Of a DNA stretch of 64,000 nucleotides, positions 8,549-17,153 are shown in pieces. Positions within the stretch are counted from its first letter, which is position 1. Every line of letters starts with the position of its first letter. A model generated the notes under the pieces. That model saw only the letters and a program-made list of their open reading frames with translations, had not been told where the DNA came from and made no database searches. The translations under genes and the position numbers were made by a program. The stretch comes from Bacillus sp. B-jedd. Its GTDB lineage: Bacteria; Bacillota; Bacilli; Bacillales; Cytobacillaceae. The DNA lies in contig NZ_CCXR01000001.1 of NCBI RefSeq assembly GCF_000821085.1, positions 3,369,001-3,433,000 on the forward strand, given 5' to 3'.

Positions 8549-10861
8549 TTGAAAATAAAGATTAATAGGATTGCCGCTTTATTCGTTCTTCTCATTTCAA
8601 CCTTATTGCCCCACTCAGCTGCACTCGCAAATGAAAGCGCATTCTCTATGAAAAATCAGTTTGAGGATACGGTAAATTTGGGAGAAGCAGTGAAAAGTCC
8701 ACTATCCCAGATTGCCGCATATGGCAAAAACAGCAAAGGCGATAACTTGCAGTACATAGCCGTCACAGGCTCCCCGGCAGTCTTTTATGTGGTAAACGCC
8801 GAAACAGGAGAGCGTTTATTTTCGCAGCCTATTCCGAATTCGGATGTCATCTGGGCAATGACAATCGGGAGTGACAACAATGTTTATTTTGCAAGCACGA
8901 TAAATGGTGTTGTATATCGCTATCTTCCTGAAGAAAACAGAATGGAAACGATCGGCAAAAACCCTTCCGACAATTTTGTCTGGGATTTGAAGAGCAGCGC
9001 GGATGGGAAAATTTACGGCGCCACCTACGATGAATCAAAGGTGTTCGAGTATGACATTGCTAGCGGCACTTTTCGGGATTTAGGGCCGATGAATGAAGGC
9101 GAGAAGTATGCCCGCGGCCTTGGCGTGACCGACAAATACATCTATGTGGGGATTGGAACGACCGCTGGGGTGGTTCGCTATGACAGGGAAACCGGCGAAA
9201 AGAAGGACATACCTACTCCACTGACCGGACAAAACGGAACCATATCCGAAATCGCCATTTATAATGGGAAGCTCTTTGTCTATGCGGGGGCTGATTTGTA
9301 TGTCATCGACGAGGCAACCGAAAAACATATCAGGACAATCAAATTCCAAAGCAAAATCTCATCACCGTCTCCTAACAACCAAGATCTCATCTATTACAAA
9401 CTTCAAGGAGACCTATTCTCCTACAACACAGCAACCGACACCGTCACAAAGGTAGAAAACATTCCATCCCTGCCAGCCTCGACAGCAGTCAAGGCGCACA
9501 GTTGGATTACATTAAGTTCAGGGGAAACCGTCCTGGCAGGAATGACCGCATTCACGGATTCATTTTTCTATAATCCTGAAACAAACGATTATTCTGTCCA
9601 CTTTCCGGATGTGGATGCCCAGGGTGCAACCATCAACGCCCTCGCTGTTATTGATGGGAATGTCTATTCAGGCGCCTACCAACGCGGTATGAGCATTTAT
9701 AACGAAGAGCTTCAGGACTATGCCTATACAAACTTCTCCTTTCATCAATCAGAAGGAATTCATGAATACAATGGCAAGGTTTATTTTGGAACCTATACAG
9801 ATGCGAAGATGTACCGCTACGATCCGAAATTGCCGATTGATTATAATGAAAACGGCAAAGGAAACCCTGGTTTGTACCTCGATATCGAGGATGAACAGGA
9901 CCGTCCGTTCACCATGGCAACCGGCGATGGGAAGCTCTTCATTGGAACAATCCCGACCTATGGAACACATGGCGGGGCTTTAACCATCCTGGAAGAGAAA
10001 GAAGCAGAAGCTGGTTCCGCTGAGGTTGAGGCAAAAACATACCGGAATATTGTTGAAAACCAAAGCATTTTCGGCCTGGCCTATAAGGATGGCAAAGTTT
10101 ACGGCGGCACATCGATTTACGGCGGCCTCGGCCTTGAACCTATTGCACAAGAAGCAAAAATGTTTGTTTTCGACGTGGAGAAAGGGGAGACAATAGCTGA
10201 ATTCACGCCAGAAATCCCAGGCTTGGAAGATACGCCGTTCCAAAACATCGGAGGCTTTACGTTCGGTCCGGACGGCCTTTTATGGGGAATCATTGATGGA
10301 ACCATTTTTGCTATGAATCCAGAAACGTATGAAGTAGTAAAAAGCAAAGAAATTTATGAAACCACGTTCCTTTCTTCGAAGTGGCGGCCATTTTATCTCG
10401 AGTGGGGGCCAGATGGAAATCTCTATACGACACTGAACAGAAAGCTCACGGTGGTTAACCCGGAAACCTTGGAAGCTGAGAGGTTGGTAGAAGGAACCGT
10501 GGACCTGATGGATTTGGGAGAAGACGGCAGCATCTATTACGCAATGGGTGCCAACTTGTTCAAAATCCCAGCAAAGATTGATCACATTGAACTCAAAGTT
10601 GACGAAAAACTTGTTACCGGGAAATCCGTCTTGCCAACAGTAACGGCAAAAATGGTAAACGGCGCAAAGGTGATATTGTCGAACAAAAAGTATTCTCTGA
10701 GCATAAGTAACCCTGATGTTCTCAAGGAAGATGACAATGGCCAAATAACAGGAACCAGGCCAGGAACATCAAAAATAAAAATTACCGCGGAACTCAATGG
10801 CAAAACTTACACCTCCAAAGAAGTACGGGTCACTATCGCAAACAGAACCCGCGGGAAATAG
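8549..10861 (+). CDS. Secreted beta-propeller protein with C-terminal Ig-like (Big2-type) domain
   Basis: A 770-residue exported protein of unknown function. It starts at TTG 8549, seven bases after AGGAGG. Residues 1-28 are a signal peptide ending ALA. The body (about 50-680) is a series of 40-60-residue blade-like repeats of the form 'DG.(V/I)Y.GT', resembling WD40/PQQ/YVTN propellers. Residues about 690-770 look like a bacterial Ig-like domain (ISNPDVLKEDDNGQITGTRP then GTSKIKITAELNGKTYTSKE). There is no LPXTG signal or transmembrane tail. It is divergent from the nan-like operon with a shared 243-bp regulatory region, which suggests glycan binding or cleavage at the cell surface. Propeller-type polysaccharide lyases are one possibility, but no catalytic signature was recognised. 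Confidence 0.75.
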   Translation: MKIKINRIAALFVLLISTLLPHSAALANESAFSMKNQFEDTVNLGEAVKSPLSQIAAYGKNSKGDNLQYIAVTGSPAVFYVVNAETGERLFSQPIPNSDVIWAMTIGSDNNVYFASTINGVVYRYLPEENRMETIGKNPSDNFVWDLKSSADGKIYGATYDESKVFEYDIASGTFRDLGPMNEGEKYARGLGVTDKYIYVGIGTTAGVVRYDRETGEKKDIPTPLTGQNGTISEIAIYNGKLFVYAGADLYVIDEATEKHIRTIKFQSKISSPSPNNQDLIYYKLQGDLFSYNTATDTVTKVENIPSLPASTAVKAHSWITLSSGETVLAGMTAFTDSFFYNPETNDYSVHFPDVDAQGATINALAVIDGNVYSGAYQRGMSIYNEELQDYAYTNFSFHQSEGIHEYNGKVYFGTYTDAKMYRYDPKLPIDYNENGKGNPGLYLDIEDEQDRPFTMATGDGKLFIGTIPTYGTHGGALTILEEKEAEAGSAEVEAKTYRNIVENQSIFGLAYKDGKVYGGTSIYGGLGLEPIAQEAKMFVFDVEKGETIAEFTPEIPGLEDTPFQNIGGFTFGPDGLLWGIIDGTIFAMNPETYEVVKSKEIYETTFLSSKWRPFYLEWGPDGNLYTTLNRKLTVVNPETLEAERLVEGTVDLMDLGEDGSIYYAMGANLFKIPAKIDHIELKVDEKLVTGKSVLPTVTAKMVNGAKVILSNKKYSLSISNPDVLKEDDNGQITGTRPGTSKIKITAELNGKTYTSKEVRVTIANRTRGK

Positions 10862-10869
10862 CAATGAAA

Positions 10870-10927
10870 CAGGGGACGGTCCTTCTGCTCATTCGCCATC
10901 CGAATGAAGCAGCGGAACCGTCCCCTG
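10870..10927. repeat. GGGACGGTTC-type hairpin element, copy 3
   Basis: This is the best-preserved member: CAGGGGACGGTCCTTCTGCT pairs with AGCAGCGGAACCGTCCCCTG around a short CATTCG/CGAATG-containing tip. It begins nine bases after the stop codon of the secreted-protein gene and sits just before the rho-independent terminator. Confidence 0.75.
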
Positions 10928-10960
10928 TAAAAAGCCGACGGTCCCCCGCCGGCTCTTTTC
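10928..10960. terminator. Bidirectional terminator between propeller gene and fruA
   Basis: AGCCGACGG-tccc-CCGCCGGCT is flanked by an A-run on the left and CTTTT on the right. It can therefore end both the plus-strand propeller transcript and the minus-strand fru transcript. Confidence 0.8.
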
Positions 10961-10973
10961 ATCTACTAATCTA

Positions 10974-12866
10974 CTATACTGCGACTTTCTTTTTTAAGAC
11001 GCCCAGCATTACAGCGGTAACAAGCGCCCCGGCAATGATAGCTACTAAGTAAAGGACCCAGTTGCCTTCAACAAGCGGCGTGACGAAGATTCCGCCGTGC
11101 GGGGCCCTCAGCCCGATTCCGAATGCCATGGACAGCGCTCCCGCAACAGCGGCGCCGGCCATTGTTGAAGGGATGACCCTGAGCGGATCGCCTGCGGCAA
11201 ATGGAATGGCGCCTTCGGTAATAAAGGAAAGGCCCATGATATAGTTCGCTTTACCAGCGTCTCTTTCTTCGACCGTGAATTTATTTTTGAAAAATGTGGT
11301 TGCGAAGGCGATGCCAAGCGGCGGTACCATACCGGCAGCCATGATGGCGGCCATTGGCTCGTATACGCCGTTCGTGATGAGGCCTGTGCCGAATAGGTAG
11401 GCCGCTTTATTGACAGGCCCGCCCATGTCAAAAGCCATCATCAGGCCGACGACCACTCCTAGCAGAATGGCATTTCCGGTCCCTATCCCTGTCAGCCAAT
11501 CTGTAATTGCCTGGTTCAAGGCGCCAACCGGTTTATTTACAAGGTAAATCATCAAAAATCCAGTCAGTCCAATTCCGAATAAAGGATAAAGAAGAATCGT
11601 TTTAATCCCTTCCAACGACCTTGGAAGATTAGCGAATAGTTTCTTCAAGCCAATAACGATATACCCTGCAAGGAAACCGGCAACGAGTCCGCCAAGGAAC
11701 CCGGCGCCGCCCATATTGGCAAGTACCCCGGCCACCGCGCCCGGTGCAAAGCCAGGCCTGTCGGCAATGCTCATCGCGATGAAACCAGCGAGGATTGGAA
11801 CAAGCAGGCTGAACGCCCCGCCACCGCCACCAATATCCATCAACGCTTTTGCAATCGGATGGAAGGAAGGATCCTCAGGATTGAACGCGTTGTAGCCAAA
11901 CAGGAAGGACAGCGCAATTAAAATTCCGCCTCCGACAACAAACGGCAGCATATTGGAAACGCCATTCATCAAATGCTTATAAATCGTGCCGCCGATTGAC
12001 TTAGGCTTCTGGCCACGGCCGGCAGCTCCACTGGCAGCCGAGCCACTTCCCTGATAAATAGGAGCGTCTTGTTTGACCGCGCGTTCGATCAAGTCCTTTG
12101 GCTTCCGGATTCCTTCGGCTACCGCCGCTTCAATGACCGGCTTGCCGGAAAACCGCTCCATTTCAACCTTCGTATCAGCTGCGACAATGACTGCAGCCGC
12201 ATTGCGGATATCATCGGCAGTCAGAACGTTTTTAGCTCCGCCCGAACCGTTCGTTTCAACTTTAATATCGACGCCCAGCTCGGCGGCGTTTGCCTTAAGG
12301 GCATCCGCGGCCATATACGTATGGGCGATGCCGGTCGGGCACGCCGTAACTGCTACCACGAATGGCTTTTGCCTGCCCGATGTATACGGCTCTGGCGCCT
12401 GTTCCTCTTCATCCTGGTCATAGGCGTTGATGACTTCAAGGACCTCTTCTCTTGAAGAAGCCGCCATCAGCTTTTCCCTGACTTCCGGCCGCATCAGCAT
12501 GCCAGAAAGCCTCGCGAGCGCTTCAAGGTGAGTATTGTTCGCGCCTTCCGGGGCGGCAATCATAAAGAATAAATGGGCCGGCTGTCCGTCCAGCGATTCA
12601 TAGTCAACTCCGGCCTCCGATTTGCCGAATGCAATCGCCGCCTGCCTGACTGATTTCGTTTTCGCGTGCGGAATAGCAATCCCGTCACCGACACCTGTCG
12701 TGCTTTGAGCTTCCCTTTTCAAAATGGCTTCCTTAAAGTCTTCCTTGCTGTCAATCTTTCCAGCGTCGAACAGGATTCCAACCAGGCTGTCAATCGCATC
12801 CAGTTTCTTCGTTCCGTCAACCGATAAGAGAATCGTTTCTTTTGTCAGCAGCTCAGTGATTTTCAC
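10974..12866 (-). CDS. fruA: PTS fructose-specific transporter, fused IIA-IIB-IIC
   Basis: A 630-residue membrane permease that imports fructose and phosphorylates it to fructose-1-phosphate. Domains in order are EIIA (about 1-150, phosphorylation His67 in GIAIPHAKTK), EIIB (about 165-265, phosphocysteine Cys176 in TACPTGIAHTY), a glycine/alanine linker, and the multi-helix EIIC (about 290-630). A GTG at 12875 directly touches AAGGA, so the second GTG at 12866, eight bases after GGAG, is the likelier start. It lies 12 bases after fruK and completes the fruRKA operon. The length is normal for Bacillus FruA. Confidence 0.93.
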   Translation of the reverse strand: MKITELLTKETILLSVDGTKKLDAIDSLVGILFDAGKIDSKEDFKEAILKREAQSTTGVGDGIAIPHAKTKSVRQAAIAFGKSEAGVDYESLDGQPAHLFFMIAAPEGANNTHLEALARLSGMLMRPEVREKLMAASSREEVLEVINAYDQDEEEQAPEPYTSGRQKPFVVAVTACPTGIAHTYMAADALKANAAELGVDIKVETNGSGGAKNVLTADDIRNAAAVIVAADTKVEMERFSGKPVIEAAVAEGIRKPKDLIERAVKQDAPIYQGSGSAASGAAGRGQKPKSIGGTIYKHLMNGVSNMLPFVVGGGILIALSFLFGYNAFNPEDPSFHPIAKALMDIGGGGGAFSLLVPILAGFIAMSIADRPGFAPGAVAGVLANMGGAGFLGGLVAGFLAGYIVIGLKKLFANLPRSLEGIKTILLYPLFGIGLTGFLMIYLVNKPVGALNQAITDWLTGIGTGNAILLGVVVGLMMAFDMGGPVNKAAYLFGTGLITNGVYEPMAAIMAAGMVPPLGIAFATTFFKNKFTVEERDAGKANYIMGLSFITEGAIPFAAGDPLRVIPSTMAGAAVAGALSMAFGIGLRAPHGGIFVTPLVEGNWVLYLVAIIAGALVTAVMLGVLKKKVAV

Positions 12867-12878
12867 TTTTTTCACTCC

Positions 12879-13796
12879 TTAAAATTCGTTCTCGGTAAGC
12901 TTTACCTGTTCTAGAAGCTCCAGTGTCTTCTCCTTCGTTCCCAACCCGATCGAGAATGCAGTCGCGCTCCCGGCAGCGACGCTGTAGCGGAACGCTTCTC
13001 TTACGCTGCCTGTTTCCTTATATTTGGCGAGGAATCCGGCAACCATTGAATCCCCGGCGCCAATTGAACTCCTAACCTCACCTTTCGGGACGGTGGCTGA
13101 CAGCGCTGTCGTTTTGTTGATGAAGACAGCCCCTTCTCCTGCCAGCGATACAATCACATTTTTCGCACCTAGTTCCACCAGTTTTTTGCCATAAGAGATG
13201 GCCTCATCCGGCGTGTGGATGTCCACTCCGAAAAACTGGCCGAGCTCGTGATGGTTCGGTTTAATAAGAAATGGCTGAAATGGAAGAACCGTTTTCAAGA
13301 GGTCGCCCTCCGCGTCAACCACTGTCTCTGTGCCGTTTTCCCGGCAAATTTCAATCAAGTTTTTATAAATATTTTTATCCATACTGCCGGGGATGCTCCC
13401 GGCGAGAACCAGGGTGTCCCCCCGCTGCAGCTCGCGGATTTTCTCTTTCAGCTGGTTCAAGTCTTCCGTTGTAATCGCCGGCCCTTGCCCATTGATTTCA
13501 GTTTCCTCTTCTGCCTTAATCTTTACGTTGATTCGCGTTTCCCCGTTCACCTCAATAAACGAGGTCTTTACCCTTTTTGCTTCGAGGGAATCCTTCACAT
13601 ATTGGCCCGTAAAACCCCCGACAAAGCCGGTGGCGATTGATTCCACATCCATGGACCGAAGCAGGATGGACACGTTAATCCCTTTCCCGCCGGGGATTTT
13701 CGCTTCTTTTTGCGTTCGATTCAGCGCGCCAAGCTCCATTTTTTCAAGACCGACGATATAGTCAATGGACGGATTCAACGTCAACGTATAAATCAT
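12879..13796 (-). CDS. fruK: 1-phosphofructokinase
   Basis: A 305-residue PfkB-family kinase converting fructose-1-phosphate to fructose-1,6-bisphosphate. It shows the N-terminal PGGKGIN motif (35-41) and the C-terminal anion hole with catalytic base, SIGAGDS with Asp249. Its start codon overlaps the fruR stop codon by four bases (ATGA), so the two are translationally coupled. Relatives include the tagatose-6-phosphate kinase LacC. No separate lacC is seen in the window, so a secondary role on tagatose-6-phosphate from locus 2 is conceivable but unproven. Confidence 0.92.
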   Translation of the reverse strand: MIYTLTLNPSIDYIVGLEKMELGALNRTQKEAKIPGGKGINVSILLRSMDVESIATGFVGGFTGQYVKDSLEAKRVKTSFIEVNGETRINVKIKAEEETEINGQGPAITTEDLNQLKEKIRELQRGDTLVLAGSIPGSMDKNIYKNLIEICRENGTETVVDAEGDLLKTVLPFQPFLIKPNHHELGQFFGVDIHTPDEAISYGKKLVELGAKNVIVSLAGEGAVFINKTTALSATVPKGEVRSSIGAGDSMVAGFLAKYKETGSVREAFRYSVAAGSATAFSIGLGTKEKTLELLEQVKLTENEF

Positions 13797-14545
13797 GTTG
13801 TCACTACCTTTATGTCAGTTTTGCTGCTGTATAGCGTTCTATGTTCATCATCTAGTTTATCTGTAATGATTGAGGCTTCATGAAGATCGGCAATCTTTGC
13901 AAAAGCAATCTCCGAAAACTTCGAACTGTCCGCAAGAATAAATGACTCAGCCGACATGCTGAGCGCTTTTTCCTTAATCATCGCTTCTTCCTGGTCGGGA
14001 GTCGTATACCCATATTGGAGATGAATCCCGTTCACGCCAAGGAAACACTTGTCAAAACGGTACTGTTCCAGACTCTCAAGTGCGCCTCTGCCGATAATCG
14101 CATTCGTTTTCTGTTTAACGTAACCGCCAATCAGATAGCACTCAATCCCTTTTTCAAGCAAGGGCTGGATATGCATAAGCCCATTCGTTACAACAACGAT
14201 ATCTTTTTCGGGCAAAAATTGAATCATTTCCCTGACCGTTGTACCGGCATCGAGATAAATGCAGTCCCCTTTTTCCACGAGACTTGCCGCATACTGAGCG
14301 ATCATGACTTTTTCATGAAGGTTTTTGGAAGATTTCTCTGCCATGCTCGGCTCAAGCAGCTTTCTTTGAAGCCGTTCCGCTCCACCATGCACCCTCTTCA
14401 AAAGCTTCTCCTCTTCAAGCTGAGTCAAATCCCGGCGGATCGTCGACTCCGAAGCCCCCGTAGCATCCACAAACTCCTGTAGTTTCACATGAGGCTTTTC
14501 CTTAATCATCTGCAAAATCATCCGGTGTCTCTCAGGTGTCAACAT
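13793..14545 (-). CDS. fruR: DeoR-family repressor of the fructose operon
   Basis: A 250-residue regulator with an N-terminal DeoR winged helix-turn-helix (residues 1-57, ASESTIRRDLTQLEEEKLLK) and a DeoRC sugar-phosphate sensor domain (about 75-235, with YLDAGTTVREM). It is the first gene of fruRKA. FruR proteins respond to fructose-1-phosphate. GAGGAGGAGGGTGA precedes the ATG. Four phased direct repeats and a catabolite-response element lie at its promoter (see 14576-14638). Confidence 0.9.
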   Translation of the reverse strand: MLTPERHRMILQMIKEKPHVKLQEFVDATGASESTIRRDLTQLEEEKLLKRVHGGAERLQRKLLEPSMAEKSSKNLHEKVMIAQYAASLVEKGDCIYLDAGTTVREMIQFLPEKDIVVVTNGLMHIQPLLEKGIECYLIGGYVKQKTNAIIGRGALESLEQYRFDKCFLGVNGIHLQYGYTTPDQEEAMIKEKALSMSAESFILADSSKFSEIAFAKIADLHEASIITDKLDDEHRTLYSSKTDIKVVTT

Positions 14546-14575
14546 AAACCGTCACCCTCCTCCTCAACTATTCCC

Positions 14576-14604
14576 ATTATAATGAAACCGATTCCAAAAA
14601 TCAA
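14576..14604 (-). promoter_or_regulatory. fru operon promoter with overlapping cre site
   Basis: On the minus strand, TTGATT (-35, 14599-14604) and TATAAT (-10, 14576-14581) are separated by 17 bases. The spacer contains TGAAACCGATTCCA (14583-14596, plus strand), which fits the general cre pattern TGNNANCGNNNNCA. CcpA could therefore block the promoter directly. Confidence 0.8.
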
Positions 14605-14638
14605 TCATTTTCAATCATAAACAATCAAAATCAATCAT
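14601..14638. promoter_or_regulatory. Four 10-bp-phased direct repeats, putative FruR operators
   Basis: TCAATCAT occurs at 14601, 14611 and 14631, with ACAATCAA at 14621. This is a strict 10-bp period, so all sites face the same side of the helix. The first overlaps the -35 hexamer. Direct-repeat operators are known for DeoR-family regulators, and the position fits FruR. Confidence 0.7.
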
Positions 14639-14667
14639 CGGTTGTTTTCTATCTTCAAAAATTAAGT

Positions 14668-14692
14668 AGGAGACGGTTCTGCTGGCTCACTT
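14668..14692. repeat. Half copy of the GGGACGGTTC-type hairpin
   Basis: GGAGACGGTTCTGCTGGCTC resembles the left arm of copies 3 and 6, but no matching right arm follows. It is probably a decayed member. Confidence 0.4.
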
Positions 14693-14697
14693 CACAA

Positions 14698-14735
14698 AAA
14701 AACTGCCGCTAGATATTGCTAGGCAGGCAGTTTTT
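14698..14735. terminator. Terminator downstream of galactoside locus 1
   Basis: AAAAACTGCC (14698-14707) and GGCAGTTTTT (14726-14735) form a stem with A- and T-runs on both sides, so it can work in either direction. It should end the minus-strand lacZ-galA transcript before the fru promoter. Confidence 0.75.
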
Positions 14736-14766
14736 CTCCAATTCTATAAAACCCTCCGCATTTCTT

Positions 14767-14886
14767 CTAGAAAGCAGGATAAGCACGATATCCTGGTTCT
14801 TTGTTAAACGTTCCTTCTCTGATTCCTTCCCTGGTGGAGGCACCTTTATCTCTCAATCCATCATACGTTTCAGATGAAAAACAAGA
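14767..14886 (-). other. Short start-less reading frame after the alpha-galactosidase gene
   Basis: Minus-strand codons in a frame different from galA read SETYDGLRDKGASTREG, then GTFNKEPGYRAYPAF and a stop at 14767-14769. It has no ATG, GTG or TTG in a sensible place and overlaps the end of galA. The composition looks protein-like. It could be the tail of a lost gene or chance. No family was recognised. Confidence 0.2.
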
Positions 14887-17081
14887 GATTGGAAGTCACC
14901 TCCGCGTTCGGCAAACAGGCTGTTGACTCCATTAAATTCAGTTGGCAAGATAAGTCCTACTTGCATCAGTTCATCGCCGTAATAAGTTCGGCCATTAACT
15001 GTGTAGACGAATTCTTCATTTAAACCGCACAATTTAAGTGTCTGGTGTTTCGGGCCGTTCGGGGTTGCCAGAACTTTATAATAGCCAATCAATGCCTCAG
15101 ATTTGTCCTCACTTACAACCATCCAGGCGGTTACGTTGCTTTCGAACGGGTCCAATAAACGGTAAAATACTCCGTCTCGGATTAGTGCGCGCTGCCGTTT
15201 ATAAAAGGCAACCTGCTTCTTGATTTCATCCCGTTCTTCATCAGTCATTTTTAACGGGTCGAGTTCATAGCCAAATGTTCCGAAATAGGCGGTATTAGCC
15301 CTTGTCGAAAGTGGTGTCGTCCGTAATGTCTGATGGTTCGGAACAGCAGATACATGGGAGCCAATGCTGTAGATAGGATAGGCAAATGATGTTCCGTACT
15401 GGATTTTCAACCGTTCAACAGCATCAGTATCATCGCTGGCCCACGCTTGAGGCGCATAATACATCATTCCCGGATCAAAGCGGCCGCCCCCGCCTGCACA
15501 CGATTCAAACAAGACATCAGAAAACCTCGTAGTCAGCCGCTTATATAAGTCATAAACCCCTAATATGTAACGATGAAAAAATTCTCCTTGCCTGTCCTGA
15601 GCCAGTTTTGACGAGAATGCTTCAGTAATGTTCCGGTTCATGTCCCACTTAATATAAGAAAGTCCAGTCTGTTCAATGATTTCAGACATTTTCCCAAAAA
15701 TATAATCCACAATCTCCCGCCTTGAAAAATCAAGAACAAGCTGATTGCGGCCAAGCGTGCGAGGCTGCCCTTCGATGCCGACAGCCCAATCAGGATGTTC
15801 CTCGAACAAGTCACTGACAGGTGAAATCATTTCCGGCTCAAACCAGAGCCCGAATTTCATTCCGGTTTCGTTAATCTTTTTAGCCAGGCTTTCAATCCCG
15901 TTCGGTAGCTTATTGAGATCAACATGCCAGTCACCAAGTGAGGTCGTATCATTGTTCCTCTTCCCGAACCATCCATCGTCAAGGACAAACAGCTCAATCC
16001 CTAACTCACGCGCAGATTTTGCGATGTTGACAAGCTTTTCCTCATCAAAATCAAAATACGTTGCTTCCCAGTTGTTAATGAGAATTGGCCGGGTATCAGT
16101 GCGCCATTTTTTCGGAATCAGATTCCTCTGGTACAAACGATGGAAAGCCTGGCTCATCCCATTCAGCCCTTCCTCGGAATAGACCATCACGACTTCAGGT
16201 GACTGGAAGGATTCACCCGCTTGAAGATTCCACTGAAAGCCAAACGGATGAATACCCGCGGTCAGTCTCGTATTTTCATAGTGGTCCACTTCAACTTGCA
16301 TGAGGAAATTGGAGCTGTAGACAAAGTTGAAACCGTAAACCTCTCCATGATGCTCGGTTGCGTCCATTCTCTTCAGTGCCAGAAATGGATTGTGATGGTG
16401 CGAGCTTGCTCCCCGGATACTTGAAATCGACTGAATGCCAGCCTCGAGGTCCCGGACTTTCACATGTCGCTCGCGGGACCACGTTCCAGCCAGGTGAACC
16501 ATGTGAAAGTCCTTGTCAGGAAAATCGATCGAAGCACTCATCAACCGATCAATCGTCAACTGGTTACGACCGTGATTTGTCAGGGCAGCATTCCTCGTGA
16601 TGACAGGAAGATCAGCAAATATCGTATAAGTCAGTGTGAGCTCTGCATCCAGACCTGTATCTTTCAAAACAACTATTAAAGTCATGGCATCTTCTGGACA
16701 ATCGACATACGTTGCCGGCAACCCCTCTAGCAAAGGCTTCCCTTCCAGCAAACGATGCGTTTCATAGCGGAAATCGGGAATGAAGTTTTGATCCGGCTTG
16801 CTAAGCAAAAGGGCCGGTTCCCTGAAATCGGAACTCCCGTACACGGGAAACTCCTGCCTGACTGTTTCCAGGCTGAACGCAGGATCATCAGCGTAGAGGT
16901 GGCAGCTTGCAGCCGTCGGGACATCATACGTCTGCAGATGGGAAAAATTGTTGCGATTCCGAAGTGCTTTTCCGTAATAAAGATGGCCGAGCTGCCCATT
17001 TTTCATAACATGAAAGATGTAACTAACTTTTCCGTTTGTTAAGTGAAACTGTTTAGTATCTTGATTGATATGTATATGCAC
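14853..17081 (-). CDS. Alpha-galactosidase, glycoside hydrolase family 36
   Basis: A 742-residue cytoplasmic enzyme releasing terminal alpha-1,6-galactose from melibiose- or raffinose-type sugars. An N-terminal beta-sandwich (about 1-330) precedes the TIM barrel, which carries VLDDGWFGKRNND near 367-379, the nucleophile Asp480 in YIKWDMNRN, and the acid/base Asp550 in ASDDTDAVERLKIQYGTS. These numbers nearly match characterised Geobacillus AgaA. The start is GTG 17081, with AAAGGTGAT just upstream. It is the last gene of locus 1. A terminator-like stem (17113-17146) separates it from lacZ, so expression may be lower than that of lacZ. Confidence 0.93.
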   Translation of the reverse strand: MHIHINQDTKQFHLTNGKVSYIFHVMKNGQLGHLYYGKALRNRNNFSHLQTYDVPTAASCHLYADDPAFSLETVRQEFPVYGSSDFREPALLLSKPDQNFIPDFRYETHRLLEGKPLLEGLPATYVDCPEDAMTLIVVLKDTGLDAELTLTYTIFADLPVITRNAALTNHGRNQLTIDRLMSASIDFPDKDFHMVHLAGTWSRERHVKVRDLEAGIQSISSIRGASSHHHNPFLALKRMDATEHHGEVYGFNFVYSSNFLMQVEVDHYENTRLTAGIHPFGFQWNLQAGESFQSPEVVMVYSEEGLNGMSQAFHRLYQRNLIPKKWRTDTRPILINNWEATYFDFDEEKLVNIAKSARELGIELFVLDDGWFGKRNNDTTSLGDWHVDLNKLPNGIESLAKKINETGMKFGLWFEPEMISPVSDLFEEHPDWAVGIEGQPRTLGRNQLVLDFSRREIVDYIFGKMSEIIEQTGLSYIKWDMNRNITEAFSSKLAQDRQGEFFHRYILGVYDLYKRLTTRFSDVLFESCAGGGGRFDPGMMYYAPQAWASDDTDAVERLKIQYGTSFAYPIYSIGSHVSAVPNHQTLRTTPLSTRANTAYFGTFGYELDPLKMTDEERDEIKKQVAFYKRQRALIRDGVFYRLLDPFESNVTAWMVVSEDKSEALIGYYKVLATPNGPKHQTLKLCGLNEEFVYTVNGRTYYGDELMQVGLILPTEFNGVNSLFAERGGDFQSLVFHLKRMMD

Positions 17082-17112
17082 GAAACATCACCTTTTTTGG
17101 CTAATTTTTGGC

Positions 17113-17146
17113 AAAAGAGCCCCTAAAGAAGTTCAGGGACTCTTTC
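17113..17146 (-). terminator. Internal terminator-like stem between lacZ and alpha-galactosidase
   Basis: On the minus strand, AAAGAGTCCCT-gaacttcttt-AGGGGCTCTTT is followed by TGCC and an AT-rich stretch. It starts eight bases after the lacZ stop. The weak T-run suggests partial termination within the operon. Confidence 0.55.
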
Positions 17147-17153
17147 TTCACTA

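Noticed and set aside
9720..10744. Long open frames overlapping the propeller gene
   Set aside because: They are shadows of the strong plus-strand gene, without ribosome sites or domains.
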